This document shows, in pieces, positions 1 through 7,193 of a stretch of DNA of 64,000 nt. Positions within the stretch are counted from its first letter, which is position 1. Every line of letters begins with the position of its first letter. The notes below the pieces were generated by a model, which was not told where the DNA came from, did no database searches, and saw nothing but the letters and a program-made list of their open reading frames with translations. The stretch comes from an uncultured Selenomonadaceae bacterium (GTDB lineage Bacteria > Bacillota > Negativicutes > Selenomonadales > Selenomonadaceae), in NCBI GenBank assembly GCA_905234235.1, contig CAJOHN010000005.1, positions 1 to 64,000 of the forward strand, in the 5' to 3' direction. Position numbers and translations under genes: made by a program.

Positions 1-78
1 AAGTACTTCAAGGGCAAATACATCACCGGTAGCGGAGATGCCGAACGTCTCTTCGGTCGTGTTGAGTTCTTCTTCTAA
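1..78 (+). CDS. C-terminal end of an outer-membrane beta-barrel protein (partial)
   Basis: Frame 1 is open from the window edge to a TAA at 76-78 and gives the last 25 residues of a longer protein. They alternate polar and hydrophobic residues and end in RVEFFF, the C-terminal aromatic signature recognised by the BAM machinery in outer-membrane beta-barrels. In Negativicutes the abundant proteins of this kind are OmpM-type porins carrying an SLH domain, but the SLH part would lie upstream of the window, so the family is inferred. A strong terminator follows at 119-149. Confidence 0.55.
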   Translation, partial: KYFKGKYITGSGDAERLFGRVEFFF

Positions 79-118
79 GCCGATAACTTCAAACCAAAAA
101 TCTCATAACGTAAATAAC

Positions 119-149
119 AGGGGTCTCCGAGAAATCGGAGGCTCCTTTT
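119..149 (+). terminator. Rho-independent terminator of the porin-like gene
   Basis: A 12-bp stem (119-130 with 135-146, two G-U pairs) around a GAAA tetraloop is followed by TTTTGGTTTT. Confidence 0.75.
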
Positions 150-159
150 GGTTTTGTGC

Positions 160-188
160 TTGCAAAATTTTTAGCCGCATGTTACAAT
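160..188 (+). promoter_or_regulatory. Promoter of the putative antitoxin RNA
   Basis: TTGCAA (160-165), a 17-nt spacer and TACAAT (183-188) form a good sigma-70-type promoter. There is no plus-strand coding gene downstream; the transcript would run only about 75 nt to the terminator at 239-269. Confidence 0.5.
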
Positions 189-194
189 GCAGTT

Positions 195-272
195 GTCTAA
201 GCTTGAGCTTAACCGTCGTCAACATGGTACCACAAAAAGAAAACCCCCGAATTGCAGTCGGGGGTTTTCGCT
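195..272 (+). ncRNA. Putative antisense (antitoxin) RNA of a type I toxin-antitoxin unit
   Basis: This region is bounded by the promoter at 160-188 and the symmetric terminator at 239-269, and contains no ORF. Its segment 214-230 (CGTCGTCAACATGGTAC) nearly repeats 376-392 (CGTCGCCAACATGGCAC), which is the plus-strand copy of the toxin translation start. The RNA can therefore pair with the toxin mRNA over 17 consecutive positions (15 Watson-Crick, 2 G-U) across the AUG. Convergent transcripts sharing a terminator plus direct repeats that create trans-pairing are the hallmarks of the par (Fst) toxin-antitoxin family. Expression is inferred. Confidence 0.55.
239..269. terminator. Bidirectional terminator shared by toxin mRNA and antisense RNA
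   Basis: A perfect 12-bp stem (239-250 with 258-269) has A-rich and T-rich flanks on the two sides, so it can end transcripts from either strand. It lies between the convergent toxin (minus) and antisense (plus) units. Confidence 0.75.
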
Positions 273-306
273 CGTTTTGTAGATTAACGATAACCACGGG
301 CTTTTG

Positions 307-387
307 TCACCTGCGGCGGTCAAGCCACTTGCAAATGTAGTAAGCCGCTACATTCGCTGCGACCGCTACTAAGAACGTCGCCAACAT
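307..387 (-). CDS. 26-residue Fst/PepA1-like membrane toxin peptide
   Basis: A very strong ribosome site (AGGAGGAGGTGA) precedes ATG at 387. The 26-residue product is one hydrophobic helix of alanines and valines followed by YYICKWLDRRR. A short transmembrane helix ending in W-L-x-R-R is the layout of Fst, Lpt and SprA1/PepA1 type I toxins, which insert in the cytoplasmic membrane. The gene has its own promoter (436-464), sits between transcription terminators, and faces an antisense RNA. I infer a chromosomal type I toxin; the peptide is too short for homology to be decisive, and a non-toxic small membrane protein is possible. Confidence 0.6.
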   Translation of the reverse strand: MLATFLVAVAANVAAYYICKWLDRRR

Positions 388-435
388 GGCACTCACCTCC
401 TCCTGATACCCGAAGGAGTTCTCGGTAACACGCTA

Positions 436-464
436 ATTTTACACCAAGACGCCGCCTAAATCAA
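436..464 (-). promoter_or_regulatory. Promoter of the small toxin-like gene
   Basis: On the minus strand TTGATT (464-459), a 17-nt spacer and TAAAAT (441-436) precede the small ORF by about 45 nt. The -35 box overlaps the T-tract of the minE terminator, so the unit is tucked directly behind the min operon. Confidence 0.5.
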
Positions 465-493
465 TAAAAAAAAGAGCGGCTCTTTAACCGCTC
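463..493 (-). terminator. Terminator of the minCDE operon
   Basis: The GAGCGG/CCGCTC stem (493-488 with 479-474) on the minus strand is followed by a run of eight T residues, directly after the minE stop codon. Confidence 0.75.
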
Positions 494-501
494 AAAAATT
501 T

Positions 502-768
502 TTATCTCGCGTGGCGCATTGAATTGACAGGAATATTGGCGACGAGCGCGACCGAATCCGAATCGTTCTCCAACGCAATTTCCATATCTGCGCGGTTTAT
601 GTTCATGTACTTAGACAAGACCGTTATAATTTCTTCCTTAATTTTTTCCATAATCTCCGGCGAAATGCTGGCGCGATCGTGAATCAGCACAACTTGCAGG
701 CGTTCCTTAGCGACAGCTCCGGATTTTTTTTCGGACATACCGAATACCCTCTTTAAAACGTCAAGCAT
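502..768 (-). CDS. minE: Cell division topological specificity factor MinE
   Basis: The 88-residue product has the full MinE layout: an N-terminal membrane-targeting helix (MLDVLKRVFG), the central anti-MinCD segment, and a C-terminal dimerisation domain from about residue 32. MinE drives MinD off the membrane so that the MinC inhibitor is confined away from midcell. It starts 12 nt downstream of the minD stop, as the last gene of minCDE, and is followed by a terminator. Presence of MinE rather than only DivIVA implies an oscillating Min system. Confidence 0.95.
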   Translation of the reverse strand: MLDVLKRVFGMSEKKSGAVAKERLQVVLIHDRASISPEIMEKIKEEIITVLSKYMNINRADMEIALENDSDSVALVANIPVNSMRHAR

Positions 769-780
769 GGACAGCCCTCC

Positions 781-1572
781 TTACAGCAAGCCGAAAAGTT
801 TTTTCAGCCGAGCAAAGAAGCCTTCCTTCTGCGGCTTGAGGAACGGGACATTTTCGCCGCAAATTCGGGCGACGATATTTTTATAAGCCTGCCCCGCCGT
901 CGAACCGTTCATTGTGATGACGGGCTCACCTCTGTTCGTCGCGACGACAACATTTTCATCATCGGGGACTTGCCCGATACACGCCACAGATAAAATCTCG
1001 TCAATGTCGCCCATGTCAAGCATGTCGCCTTTCTCGACCATTTGCGGACGAATACGGTTGACGATAAGTTTAACATTTTCCTTATCAGCGCGACCGAGTT
1101 CCCCGATAATTTTATCCGCGTCGCGAACCGCTGAAATTTCGGGCATCGTAACGACAATCGCAGTATCGGCGGCGGCTATCGCAGTTTTAAAGCCCTGTTC
1201 AATGCCGGCGGGACAATCGATAATGATAAAGTCGAATTCCTTCTTCATCTCCGCGCAGAGTGTAACGAGTTGTTCGGGATTGACGGCTGACTTGTCCTTA
1301 ACCTGCGACGTAGGCAACAGATAAAGATTCTCGAACTTTTTATGGCGGACGAGAGCTTTTTTATAGGCGACGCGCCCGCTCGTCACGTCAACCAAATCAT
1401 ACAAGATACGATTCTCCAAGCCGAGTAAAAGGTCAAGATTGCGGAGCCCCGTGTCAGTGTCAATCAGCGCGACTTTGTGCCCGCGCATGGCAAGCCCGAC
1501 GCCGATATTCGCAGTGGTTGTGGTTTTGCCGACGCCGCCTTTGCCCGACGTGATTACTAAAATTTGACTCAT
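781..1572 (-). CDS. minD: Septum site-determining ATPase MinD
   Basis: This 263-residue ParA/MinD-type ATPase has the deviant Walker A motif KGGVGKT at residues 11-17 and the D-x-D-x-G stretch IDTDTGLRNLD near residue 38. The C-terminal amphipathic helix FFARLKKLFGLL is the membrane-targeting sequence. ATP-bound MinD dimerises on the inner membrane, recruits MinC and is released by MinE. It lies between minC and minE with 27- and 12-nt gaps, consistent with one transcript. Confidence 0.97.
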   Translation of the reverse strand: MSQILVITSGKGGVGKTTTTANIGVGLAMRGHKVALIDTDTGLRNLDLLLGLENRILYDLVDVTSGRVAYKKALVRHKKFENLYLLPTSQVKDKSAVNPEQLVTLCAEMKKEFDFIIIDCPAGIEQGFKTAIAAADTAIVVTMPEISAVRDADKIIGELGRADKENVKLIVNRIRPQMVEKGDMLDMGDIDEILSVACIGQVPDDENVVVATNRGEPVITMNGSTAGQAYKNIVARICGENVPFLKPQKEGFFARLKKLFGLL

Positions 1573-1599
1573 ATAATTTTCCCTTCCATAGAAAAAATT

Positions 1600-2241
1600 T
1601 TAACGTGCAACGGGTTCAAAAATAATCATGTTGTTGCGAATCATGGCGCGTTCTGCTTGACTGGCTTTAACATCCTCGTCGGGCGCACGGGCGATTAGGT
1701 CGGCAATGCGAATCTGCGCGGGCATAAGTCTATCAGCCACGACGCAGGCAGTTTTATCGCCAAAAGCTCCCGCGTGTACAAAACCCCTGCACGTCCCGCG
1801 AATATCAATCGAGCCGCCCGCTATGATTTGTGCGCCGGGATTGACATTGCCGCAAATCAACACCGAACAATTAGCCTTAACCTCCTGCCCGCCGCGTATC
1901 GTCCGATTTATCACCATCATTTTTTGAGCGTCTTCGACTTTTGCCTTAGATTTCTGCGCGGGAGTTTTAACCGTATCGCAAGAAGGCGGGGCAAGATTAG
2001 GACGTTTAAGCTCAGTACTGAAAAGCATTCCGTGACGATGGAACATGCGGCGCAATGCCTCGTTCTGGTCTTCGGCGAAGTAACCCTTCGGAACAAAAAC
2101 CGTCGTCCCGCGTATAAAGAAACTGTCGCCCGATTCAAGCTTGTTCAAAAGATTCGCCTGTACGTCGTCGAAACTCGCGCCCTTAGCAAAAGTCAGTTGC
2201 AAGCCGTATTTGAGCCCCTTAATCGTTACTATATCGTTCAT
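1600..2241 (-). CDS. minC: Septum site-determining protein MinC
   Basis: The 213-residue protein has an N-terminal FtsZ-inhibiting domain and a C-terminal right-handed beta-helix (about residues 110-200, with GGSIDIRG and GGDKT-like turns) that binds MinD and dimerises. I start it at ATG 2241 (MNDIVTIKG), preceded by GGCGGTGATT; the frame is open to 2310, but the extra 23 residues have no counterpart in the family. First gene of minCDE, divergent from the carboxyltransferase gene at 2418. Confidence 0.9.
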   Translation of the reverse strand: MNDIVTIKGLKYGLQLTFAKGASFDDVQANLLNKLESGDSFFIRGTTVFVPKGYFAEDQNEALRRMFHRHGMLFSTELKRPNLAPPSCDTVKTPAQKSKAKVEDAQKMMVINRTIRGGQEVKANCSVLICGNVNPGAQIIAGGSIDIRGTCRGFVHAGAFGDKTACVVADRLMPAQIRIADLIARAPDEDVKASQAERAMIRNNMIIFEPVAR

Positions 2242-2356
2242 TTTAATCACCGCCTGTGTTCTAAAAATGTTTCCCGCCTGCATTATACATAATCTGCCGC
2301 CGCTTGCCAATATTCCTTACAGATTTTTTTCAGCGAATGTCTTTTAGCCGCGCAGA

Positions 2357-2385
2357 TTGACTTTGCAAAGCGGAAAATCTATAAT
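2357..2385 (+). promoter_or_regulatory. Promoter of the carboxyltransferase gene
   Basis: TTGACT (2357-2362), 17-nt spacer, TATAAT (2380-2385), about 30 nt before the start at 2418. One copy of the iterated octamer (CCGCGCAG, 2348-2355) abuts the -35 box. Confidence 0.65.
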
Positions 2386-2417
2386 CGTTGCAGAAAAATT
2401 TTTAGGAGGGTGTAATT

Positions 2418-3803
2418 ATGGCGAAACCGCTTCAAATAATGGAGACCGTCCTGCGCGACGGGCATCAATCGTTAATGGCAACGCGGATGCGCTATCGTCA
2501 AATGGAGCCGATGTTGGCGAGCCTCGATAAAATTGGTTACAAAGCTCTGGAGGGTTGGGGCGGCGCGACTTTCGACAGTTGCTTGAGATTTTTAGACGAA
2601 GACCCCTGGGAACGCCTCGACAATCTTAAAGCCAATCTCAAAAACACGCCGATTCAAATGCTCCTGCGCGGACAAAATCTTTTGGGCTACAATCACTATT
2701 CCAACGACGTTGTAGAAAAATTCGTTCAGCACGCTTCGGCGCACGGCGTAGGAGTTTTCCGCATTTTCGACGCTCTTAACGACGTTCGCAATCTCCGTGT
2801 CGCGATTAAAGCCGCGCTTGCCTGCCCCGAAAAGCCCGAAGTTCAAGGCTGCCTCGTCTACACAATCAGCCCCGTCCACAGCAACGAGACTTTTGTTGAG
2901 CTCGCTAGAGAGTTGCAGGAGATGGGTTGCCACAGCGTTTGTATCAAGGACATGTCGGGCTTGCTCGCTCCGTACGCCGCTGACGACCTCGTCCGCAAAC
3001 TTAAAGCCGCGTTGGATATTCCCGTCGAACTCCATACCCATTGCACGTCGGGTTTCGGGCACGCAACTTATCTCAAAGCGATTGAGGCGGGCGTTGACAT
3101 CGTAGACTGCGCGTTAAGCCCGTTTAGTAGCGACACTTCCCAACCTTGCACTGAAACTATCGTCGCAATGCTCAAAGGTCACGAACGCGATACCGGACTC
3201 GACCGCCAAGCTATGGTGCCTATCGCTAAACATTTTCTCGGCGTCAAGCAGGAACTTATTAAAGAGTTTGGGCTTAAGGGCTACTTCGATATTAACGTCA
3301 ATGTCCTCGACTTCCAAATCCCCGGCGGCATGCTCTCCAACCTCGCCAATCAGCTTAAAGAAGCCGGCATGGAAGATAAATATCAAGACCTCCTCGACGA
3401 AATGCCTCGCGTCCGCGCAGATGCCGGTTATCCGCCGCTCGTTACGCCGTCAAGCCAAATCGTCGGCACTATGGCTACCTTTAACGTCATGGCGGGCGAA
3501 CGTTATAAAATGGTTCCAAACGAATTCAAAGACCTCGTGCGCGGCAAATTCGGGCGTACTTCCGTCCCCGTCGACCGCGACTTTATCACTAAGACCCTTA
3601 AAATCCCCGAAGACCAAATCATTGAAGATTGCTCGATTGAAGACGCTAAGGGGCAGACTTTCGCGCAGTTCAAGGACGAACTCATCAATAAAGGCTTCCT
3701 CAATCCGTCTGATGAAGACGTTCTGAGCTATGCCCTCTTCCCGCAAGTCGCCGAAGAATTTTTCAAGAAACATTACAAGCAAATTACCGCTTACAGAAAA
3801 TAA
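2418..3803 (+). CDS. Pyruvate/oxaloacetate carboxyltransferase (oxaloacetate decarboxylase alpha-like, without biotin domain)
   Basis: The 461-residue product begins with the conserved ETVLRDGHQSLMATRMR block of the carboxyltransferase TIM barrel. It has the carbamylated-lysine context CIKDMSG and the metal-binding HTHC near residue 205. OadA and pyruvate carboxylase subunit B normally run to about 590 residues with a C-terminal biotinyl domain (MKM motif). Here the protein stops after the PYC_OADA helical domain, so the biotin carrier must be a separate protein, as is common in Veillonella-type decarboxylase complexes. It transfers carboxyl groups between oxaloacetate/pyruvate and biotin. 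RBS AGGAGGG; monocistronic, with terminator at 3825-3854. Confidence 0.85.
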   Translation: MAKPLQIMETVLRDGHQSLMATRMRYRQMEPMLASLDKIGYKALEGWGGATFDSCLRFLDEDPWERLDNLKANLKNTPIQMLLRGQNLLGYNHYSNDVVEKFVQHASAHGVGVFRIFDALNDVRNLRVAIKAALACPEKPEVQGCLVYTISPVHSNETFVELARELQEMGCHSVCIKDMSGLLAPYAADDLVRKLKAALDIPVELHTHCTSGFGHATYLKAIEAGVDIVDCALSPFSSDTSQPCTETIVAMLKGHERDTGLDRQAMVPIAKHFLGVKQELIKEFGLKGYFDINVNVLDFQIPGGMLSNLANQLKEAGMEDKYQDLLDEMPRVRADAGYPPLVTPSSQIVGTMATFNVMAGERYKMVPNEFKDLVRGKFGRTSVPVDRDFITKTLKIPEDQIIEDCSIEDAKGQTFAQFKDELINKGFLNPSDEDVLSYALFPQVAEEFFKKHYKQITAYRK

Positions 3804-3824
3804 ATTTTGTCCGATAAAAAATTT

Positions 3825-3854
3825 CTCCCGCCGATTATTTGACGGGAGTTTTTT
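3825..3854. terminator. Bidirectional terminator between convergent genes
   Basis: CTCCCG/CGGGAG stem (3825-3830 with 3843-3848) with six T on the plus side and a T-run on the minus side; it separates the carboxyltransferase gene from the convergent gene ending at 3853. Confidence 0.75.
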
Positions 3855-4506
3855 AATTCCTTATGGATTTAAGCTCGGCGATTAAATTTTTCTTTAGCTT
3901 ATCTTCCAAATCCTCCAAAGTCTCGGCGTCGAAAGCGTAGGTGACGTTCGGAGCCCCGTTAATGCGCGTCTCGCCGCTGAATTCGTCGCTGTAAATGTTG
4001 TACGCCAGAACAAAGTCGCTGTTAATCGCGAAGTCAACATAATTGATGACGATAAAAGAGCCGTTGGTAATTTCGACGGGCGCGGCGGGGCTTATAAAAA
4101 GTTCAAAGCCTTCAAGCGTCGCGGGAAGATTTTTTCCGTAATTCCACGTGTCGATTTTTTTCTCGCTTAGGAATCTGTTGAGCGGCTTACTTTTAATCCC
4201 GCGCAGATTTTTTATCACGCCGTTAAGCTCCGCGTCAATCAGCTCTTTGAAACGATTAAAATCCGTCGTAAAAAAATTCGTCAAACAAAATTCCGTCAAG
4301 CCGATTCGCTGGCTAACTTTGAACTCCATCGTTTCCTCGTGAAAGTAAACCGTAACCGCACAATGCGCCGCGTCATCAGCATAAACAAAAAAAATAAATT
4401 TATCATCGTCGACCGCGCAGATTTTTTCCAACGTAAAGCCTTCAATCTCGGCGGGCAAATCTCCAAAGCTCAGTGCCGCGATTTTATTTTTAGTATCGTC
4501 CTTCAA
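3853..4506 (-). CDS. Conserved hypothetical protein
   Basis: I do not recognise this 217-residue protein. It is rich in Phe, Asp and Glu, has no signal peptide or membrane helix, and shows two halves of similar flavour: an LPAEIEGF-type phrase near the start echoed by LPATLEGFELF in the middle, suggesting an internal duplication. The start is TTG at 4506, seven bases after the upstream TGA, with RBS AGGGAG formed by the end of the radical SAM gene. A longer ATG ORF (4596) would overlap that gene by 86 nt and is less likely. Translationally linked to the upstream gene. Confidence 0.6.
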   Translation of the reverse strand: MKDDTKNKIAALSFGDLPAEIEGFTLEKICAVDDDKFIFFVYADDAAHCAVTVYFHEETMEFKVSQRIGLTEFCLTNFFTTDFNRFKELIDAELNGVIKNLRGIKSKPLNRFLSEKKIDTWNYGKNLPATLEGFELFISPAAPVEITNGSFIVINYVDFAINSDFVLAYNIYSDEFSGETRINGAPNVTYAFDAETLEDLEDKLKKNLIAELKSIRN

Positions 4507-4510
4507 GAAA

Positions 4511-6106
4511 TCACTCCCTGCATACCCCACAACGCTTGCACCCGTCAAAACAAGGCGTCGTTGATTGAAGCGCGGCGGCTTTCTTATATTCCGCAATCAA
4601 ATATTCCTTGCCGAAACCTTGATTCAAAAAGTCCCAAGCCAAATTTTCTTCCAAGCCACGCTCGCCAAGATATTTTTCCTTATCGAGATTGAAATTTTTT
4701 ATGAAGTCCTTCTGGCTCTCCGACTGCAAAATTATTTCCGAAAGTTTTCTGTCGCCGCGTGAAAGTATCGCTTGAACTTCCGCCGATTTTATCGACTCCG
4801 AAATTATTTCCACGCCGCGCAGTGTCTTCAAACTCCCGCGCAGAATTTTAAACGCCGCGTCCAAATATTTTTTACCTGCGAACGGTGCCCATTGAAACGG
4901 CGTAAACGGCTTCGGCACAAACGGATTCACGCTCAACGTTAATCGCCCGTCGCAAAATTTTTTTATCCGTGTCGATAACTCCGCTATCGCCTCAACGTCC
5001 GTAAGTTCCTCGAACGGCAGCCCAACCATAAAGTACAGCCGAAAATTTTTGACGCCCGCTTTAAGTCCGAGTTGAATCGCCGTGAATATATTTTCTTCGG
5101 TTATGCCCTTGTTGACGACGCGCCGCATTTTATCCGAACCGACTTCCGGCGCGATTGTTAAAGTTTTCAGCCCGCTCGCCACTAACGATTTGACAAGCTC
5201 CTCCGTCACCGAATCTGCGCGGAAACTCGCTACCGACATTTGAAGACGTTCGCTAATGATAAATCTGCACAGCTCATCAATCTGCGGATAATCGGAAATC
5301 GCCGCGCCCATTAAGCCGATTTTTTTATGGAATTGTTTCGCCGCGAGAATCTCTTGCTTTAAAAAGTCCAACGAACGGTTGCGAGGCTTACGAAAACAAT
5401 AGCCAGCCATGCAAAACCGACAATGCCGCCCGCAACCCCGCGCAGTCTCAATCAAGTACATATTAAACTCGGCGTCGTCAGTCAAAACCGTCGAGTGCGC
5501 CGGATAATCATCAATATTCTTAAGCCACTGCCGCGAAACTTTTTTAGGAAAACGCGGAACGTAAACGCCTACCACTTCCGATAATTTTTCCAAACGTTCA
5601 AGGCGCGGGAGATTTTCGGAGGAAATAAACGCGTCGATAAGTTGCGGCAATATGACTTCGCCCTCGCCGATAATAAACGCGTCAAAAATTTCAGCCAACG
5701 GTTCGGGATTAAACGTCGCGCAAGCCCCGCCCGCAATGATTAACGGATCAAAGGCAGTACGTTCAGAGGCGCGAGGGTTTATTTTGCCAAGCCTAAGCAT
5801 TTTGACGACGTTAAAATAATCCGGCTCGAAACTCACTGCAAAGCCTACGATTTGAAATTTATTCAGCGGAGTTTGATTCTCGATGCTCAGTAAGTCATGG
5901 GATTCGGGCAAAAAAAATCGTTCGCAAGAAATATCCTTGTGCGCGTTCAAAAGTTGGTAGATGATATGAATGCCTAAGTTCGACATGCCGACGCGGTAGC
6001 AATTCGGGTACGCCAGCGCAAATTTGATACGCCCGCCGGAATTTGAAACCAGATTAATTTCGCGAGCGGCTTTTTGCTTCAAGAAATCTTGATTGGAATG
6101 ATTCAT
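4511..6106 (-). CDS. B12-binding-domain radical SAM protein
   Basis: The 531-residue protein has an N-terminal cobalamin-binding-like Rossmann domain (YPNCYRVGMSNLG, then IIAGGACATFNPEP and FIIGEGE), followed by a radical SAM core with the [4Fe-4S] ligands CGRHCRFC near residue 230. It ends in a second Cys cluster, GCKRCGVC, which overlaps the start region of the next gene. It is a paralogue of the larger protein at 14502-17063 (same family as TIGR03960), but without the DUF2344 extension. The reaction is unknown. The start ATG at 6106 is preceded by GGAGGAAGTC. Confidence 0.8.
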   Translation of the reverse strand: MNHSNQDFLKQKAAREINLVSNSGGRIKFALAYPNCYRVGMSNLGIHIIYQLLNAHKDISCERFFLPESHDLLSIENQTPLNKFQIVGFAVSFEPDYFNVVKMLRLGKINPRASERTAFDPLIIAGGACATFNPEPLAEIFDAFIIGEGEVILPQLIDAFISSENLPRLERLEKLSEVVGVYVPRFPKKVSRQWLKNIDDYPAHSTVLTDDAEFNMYLIETARGCGRHCRFCMAGYCFRKPRNRSLDFLKQEILAAKQFHKKIGLMGAAISDYPQIDELCRFIISERLQMSVASFRADSVTEELVKSLVASGLKTLTIAPEVGSDKMRRVVNKGITEENIFTAIQLGLKAGVKNFRLYFMVGLPFEELTDVEAIAELSTRIKKFCDGRLTLSVNPFVPKPFTPFQWAPFAGKKYLDAAFKILRGSLKTLRGVEIISESIKSAEVQAILSRGDRKLSEIILQSESQKDFIKNFNLDKEKYLGERGLEENLAWDFLNQGFGKEYLIAEYKKAAALQSTTPCFDGCKRCGVCRE

Positions 6107-6162
6107 GACTTCCTCCCAAAATTTTTTAGCATTATATCAGAAAAAATCTGCGCGGGCAAAGA

Positions 6163-6191
6163 TTGACATTGCGCAAGGATTTTGTTATTAT
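6163..6191 (+). promoter_or_regulatory. Promoter of the tRNA-Ser gene
   Basis: TTGACA (6163-6168, consensus), 17-nt spacer, TATTAT (6186-6191), with the expected start point just ahead of the tRNA at 6203. An iterated octamer (6148-6155) sits 7 nt upstream. Confidence 0.65.
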
Positions 6192-6202
6192 CGGCGCGAT
6201 TC

Positions 6203-6275
6203 GGAGAGGTGTCCGAGCGGTTTAAGGAGCCGGTCTTGAAAACCGGTGATGCTTCGAATCCCACCCTCTCCGCCA
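6203..6275 (+). tRNA. tRNA-Ser(UGA), internally deleted
   Basis: The acceptor stem (GGAGAGG/CCTCTCC, perfect), serine-type D arm, anticodon stem CCGGT/ACCGG with loop CTTGAAA (anticodon TGA), T loop TTCGAAT, 3' T-strand CCCAC and encoded CCA are all present. The 73-nt gene lacks about 17 nt between GATGC (5' half of the long variable arm) and the T loop. The 3' half of the variable arm and the 5' strand of the T stem are gone: GATGC cannot pair with CCCAC. Class II tRNA-Ser is normally about 90 nt. It keeps a strong promoter and a terminator. Either a decaying gene or a hairpin-related sequence error. Confidence 0.75.
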
Positions 6276-6310
6276 TATGTCGAAAATTTTTAAAGCATAT
6301 AAATATATCT

Positions 6311-6333
6311 TCGCCTTCGGGCGATTATTTTTA
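6311..6333 (+). terminator. Terminator after tRNA-Ser
   Basis: TCGCC-TTCG-GGCGA hairpin (6311-6324) with a UUCG-type loop followed by TTATTTTTA, lying between the tRNA and the RBS of the response regulator. Confidence 0.6.
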
Positions 6334-6349
6334 GGGAGGCGGCGATTTT

Positions 6350-6772
6350 ATGGACGAGCAAGAAAAATTAAGGATACTGATAACCGACGACTCGCGGCTC
6401 CTGCGTAAAAAATTGCGCGAGGAACTCGAACGCCTAAATTGCGAAGTCATCGAGGCAGTCAACGGCAAAGAAGCAATAACTCTCGTCTTGGAACAGGAAC
6501 CCGACGGCGTCATCTTGGATATTGTTATGCCTGTCGTCGGCGGAATTGAGGCACTGGAATTTATCCGCGAAGTTGCCCCCGATGTCCCCGTCGTCATGCT
6601 CAGTTCAATGGGCACGCCGCAAAAATTAATGCAATGCCTCAAAATGGGCGCGATTGACTTCATACATAAACCTTACACCAGAGAACAAATTATCCACACC
6701 GTCGAGAGAATGAAGAAACTTAGGAATAAACGCGTCGATAAAGTTAATGCGGAGAGCTACGACGATTTTTAA
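6350..6772 (+). CDS. Receiver-only response regulator (CheY-like)
   Basis: The 140-residue protein is a single receiver domain with no output domain. It has the acidic pair D13/D14, phospho-acceptor D57 (VILDIVMP), S85 and K107 (HKPYT), all where CheY family members need them. It would act by phosphorylation-dependent protein contact, for example with the flagellar switch or another signalling protein. About 13 extra charged residues follow the last helix. RBS GGGAGGCGG. No kinase gene lies nearby, so the partner cannot be named; flagellar genes elsewhere in the window make a motility role possible. Confidence 0.85.
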   Translation: MDEQEKLRILITDDSRLLRKKLREELERLNCEVIEAVNGKEAITLVLEQEPDGVILDIVMPVVGGIEALEFIREVAPDVPVVMLSSMGTPQKLMQCLKMGAIDFIHKPYTREQIIHTVERMKKLRNKRVDKVNAESYDDF

Positions 6773-6790
6773 AATTTGGGAGGTTTTAGC

Positions 6791-7126
6791 ATGCCGATTA
6801 TTGAGCAGAAAACGGTTACAGCTGAAAAGGGCAAAGGGAAAATTTTTATCACGCACCTGTTGACGCCTGCGGAAATGGCGGGCAAGTGTGCAATGTTCGC
6901 GAGTGTAAAAATCCCCGTCGGCGCGGCTATCAATGTTCATAAGCACGTTGGCACGACCGAGACTTATCACATACTGCAGGGCACGGCGACTTATACCGAT
7001 AACGGCGAGACTTACACGGTTAAGGCGGGCGATACGACTTTCTGCGCGGACGGCGACACTCACGGGATTGAAAACGCGGGCGACGACGATTTAATTTTTA
7101 TCGCGCTGATTATCAATACCAAGTGA
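6791..7126 (+). CDS. Cupin-domain protein
   Basis: The 111-residue single-domain cupin has cupin motif 1 as G-x5-HxH-x-E (GAAINVHKHVGTTETYHILQG), with metal ligands His, His and Glu, and motif 2 with GDTHGIENAG. Small cupins of this kind bind a metal and often act as sugar isomerases, dioxygenases or storage proteins; the substrate cannot be told. Start is the ATG at 6791, behind GGGAGG; an upstream TTG (6776) has no RBS. It follows the response regulator by 18 nt. Confidence 0.8.
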   Translation: MPIIEQKTVTAEKGKGKIFITHLLTPAEMAGKCAMFASVKIPVGAAINVHKHVGTTETYHILQGTATYTDNGETYTVKAGDTTFCADGDTHGIENAGDDDLIFIALIINTK

Positions 7127-7138
7127 TTTACTTATTGC

Positions 7139-7146
7139 GCCGATAA
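7139..7146 (+). promoter_or_regulatory. Sigma-28 (FliA)-like -10 element
   Basis: GCCGATAA matches the sigma-28 -10 consensus exactly. Eleven bases upstream, positions 7120-7127 match only 4 of 8 of the -35 consensus. It lies about 50 nt before a gene of the putative motility protein family, which supports a flagellar-class promoter. Confidence 0.4.
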
Positions 7147-7193
7147 AATTTGTGTGCTAAGATACGTGTAACTAAGGAAAGGAGTTGTTGGCA

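Noticed and set aside
2242-2310. Longer minC start
   Set aside because: The extra 23 residues lack a ribosome site and have no counterpart in MinC.
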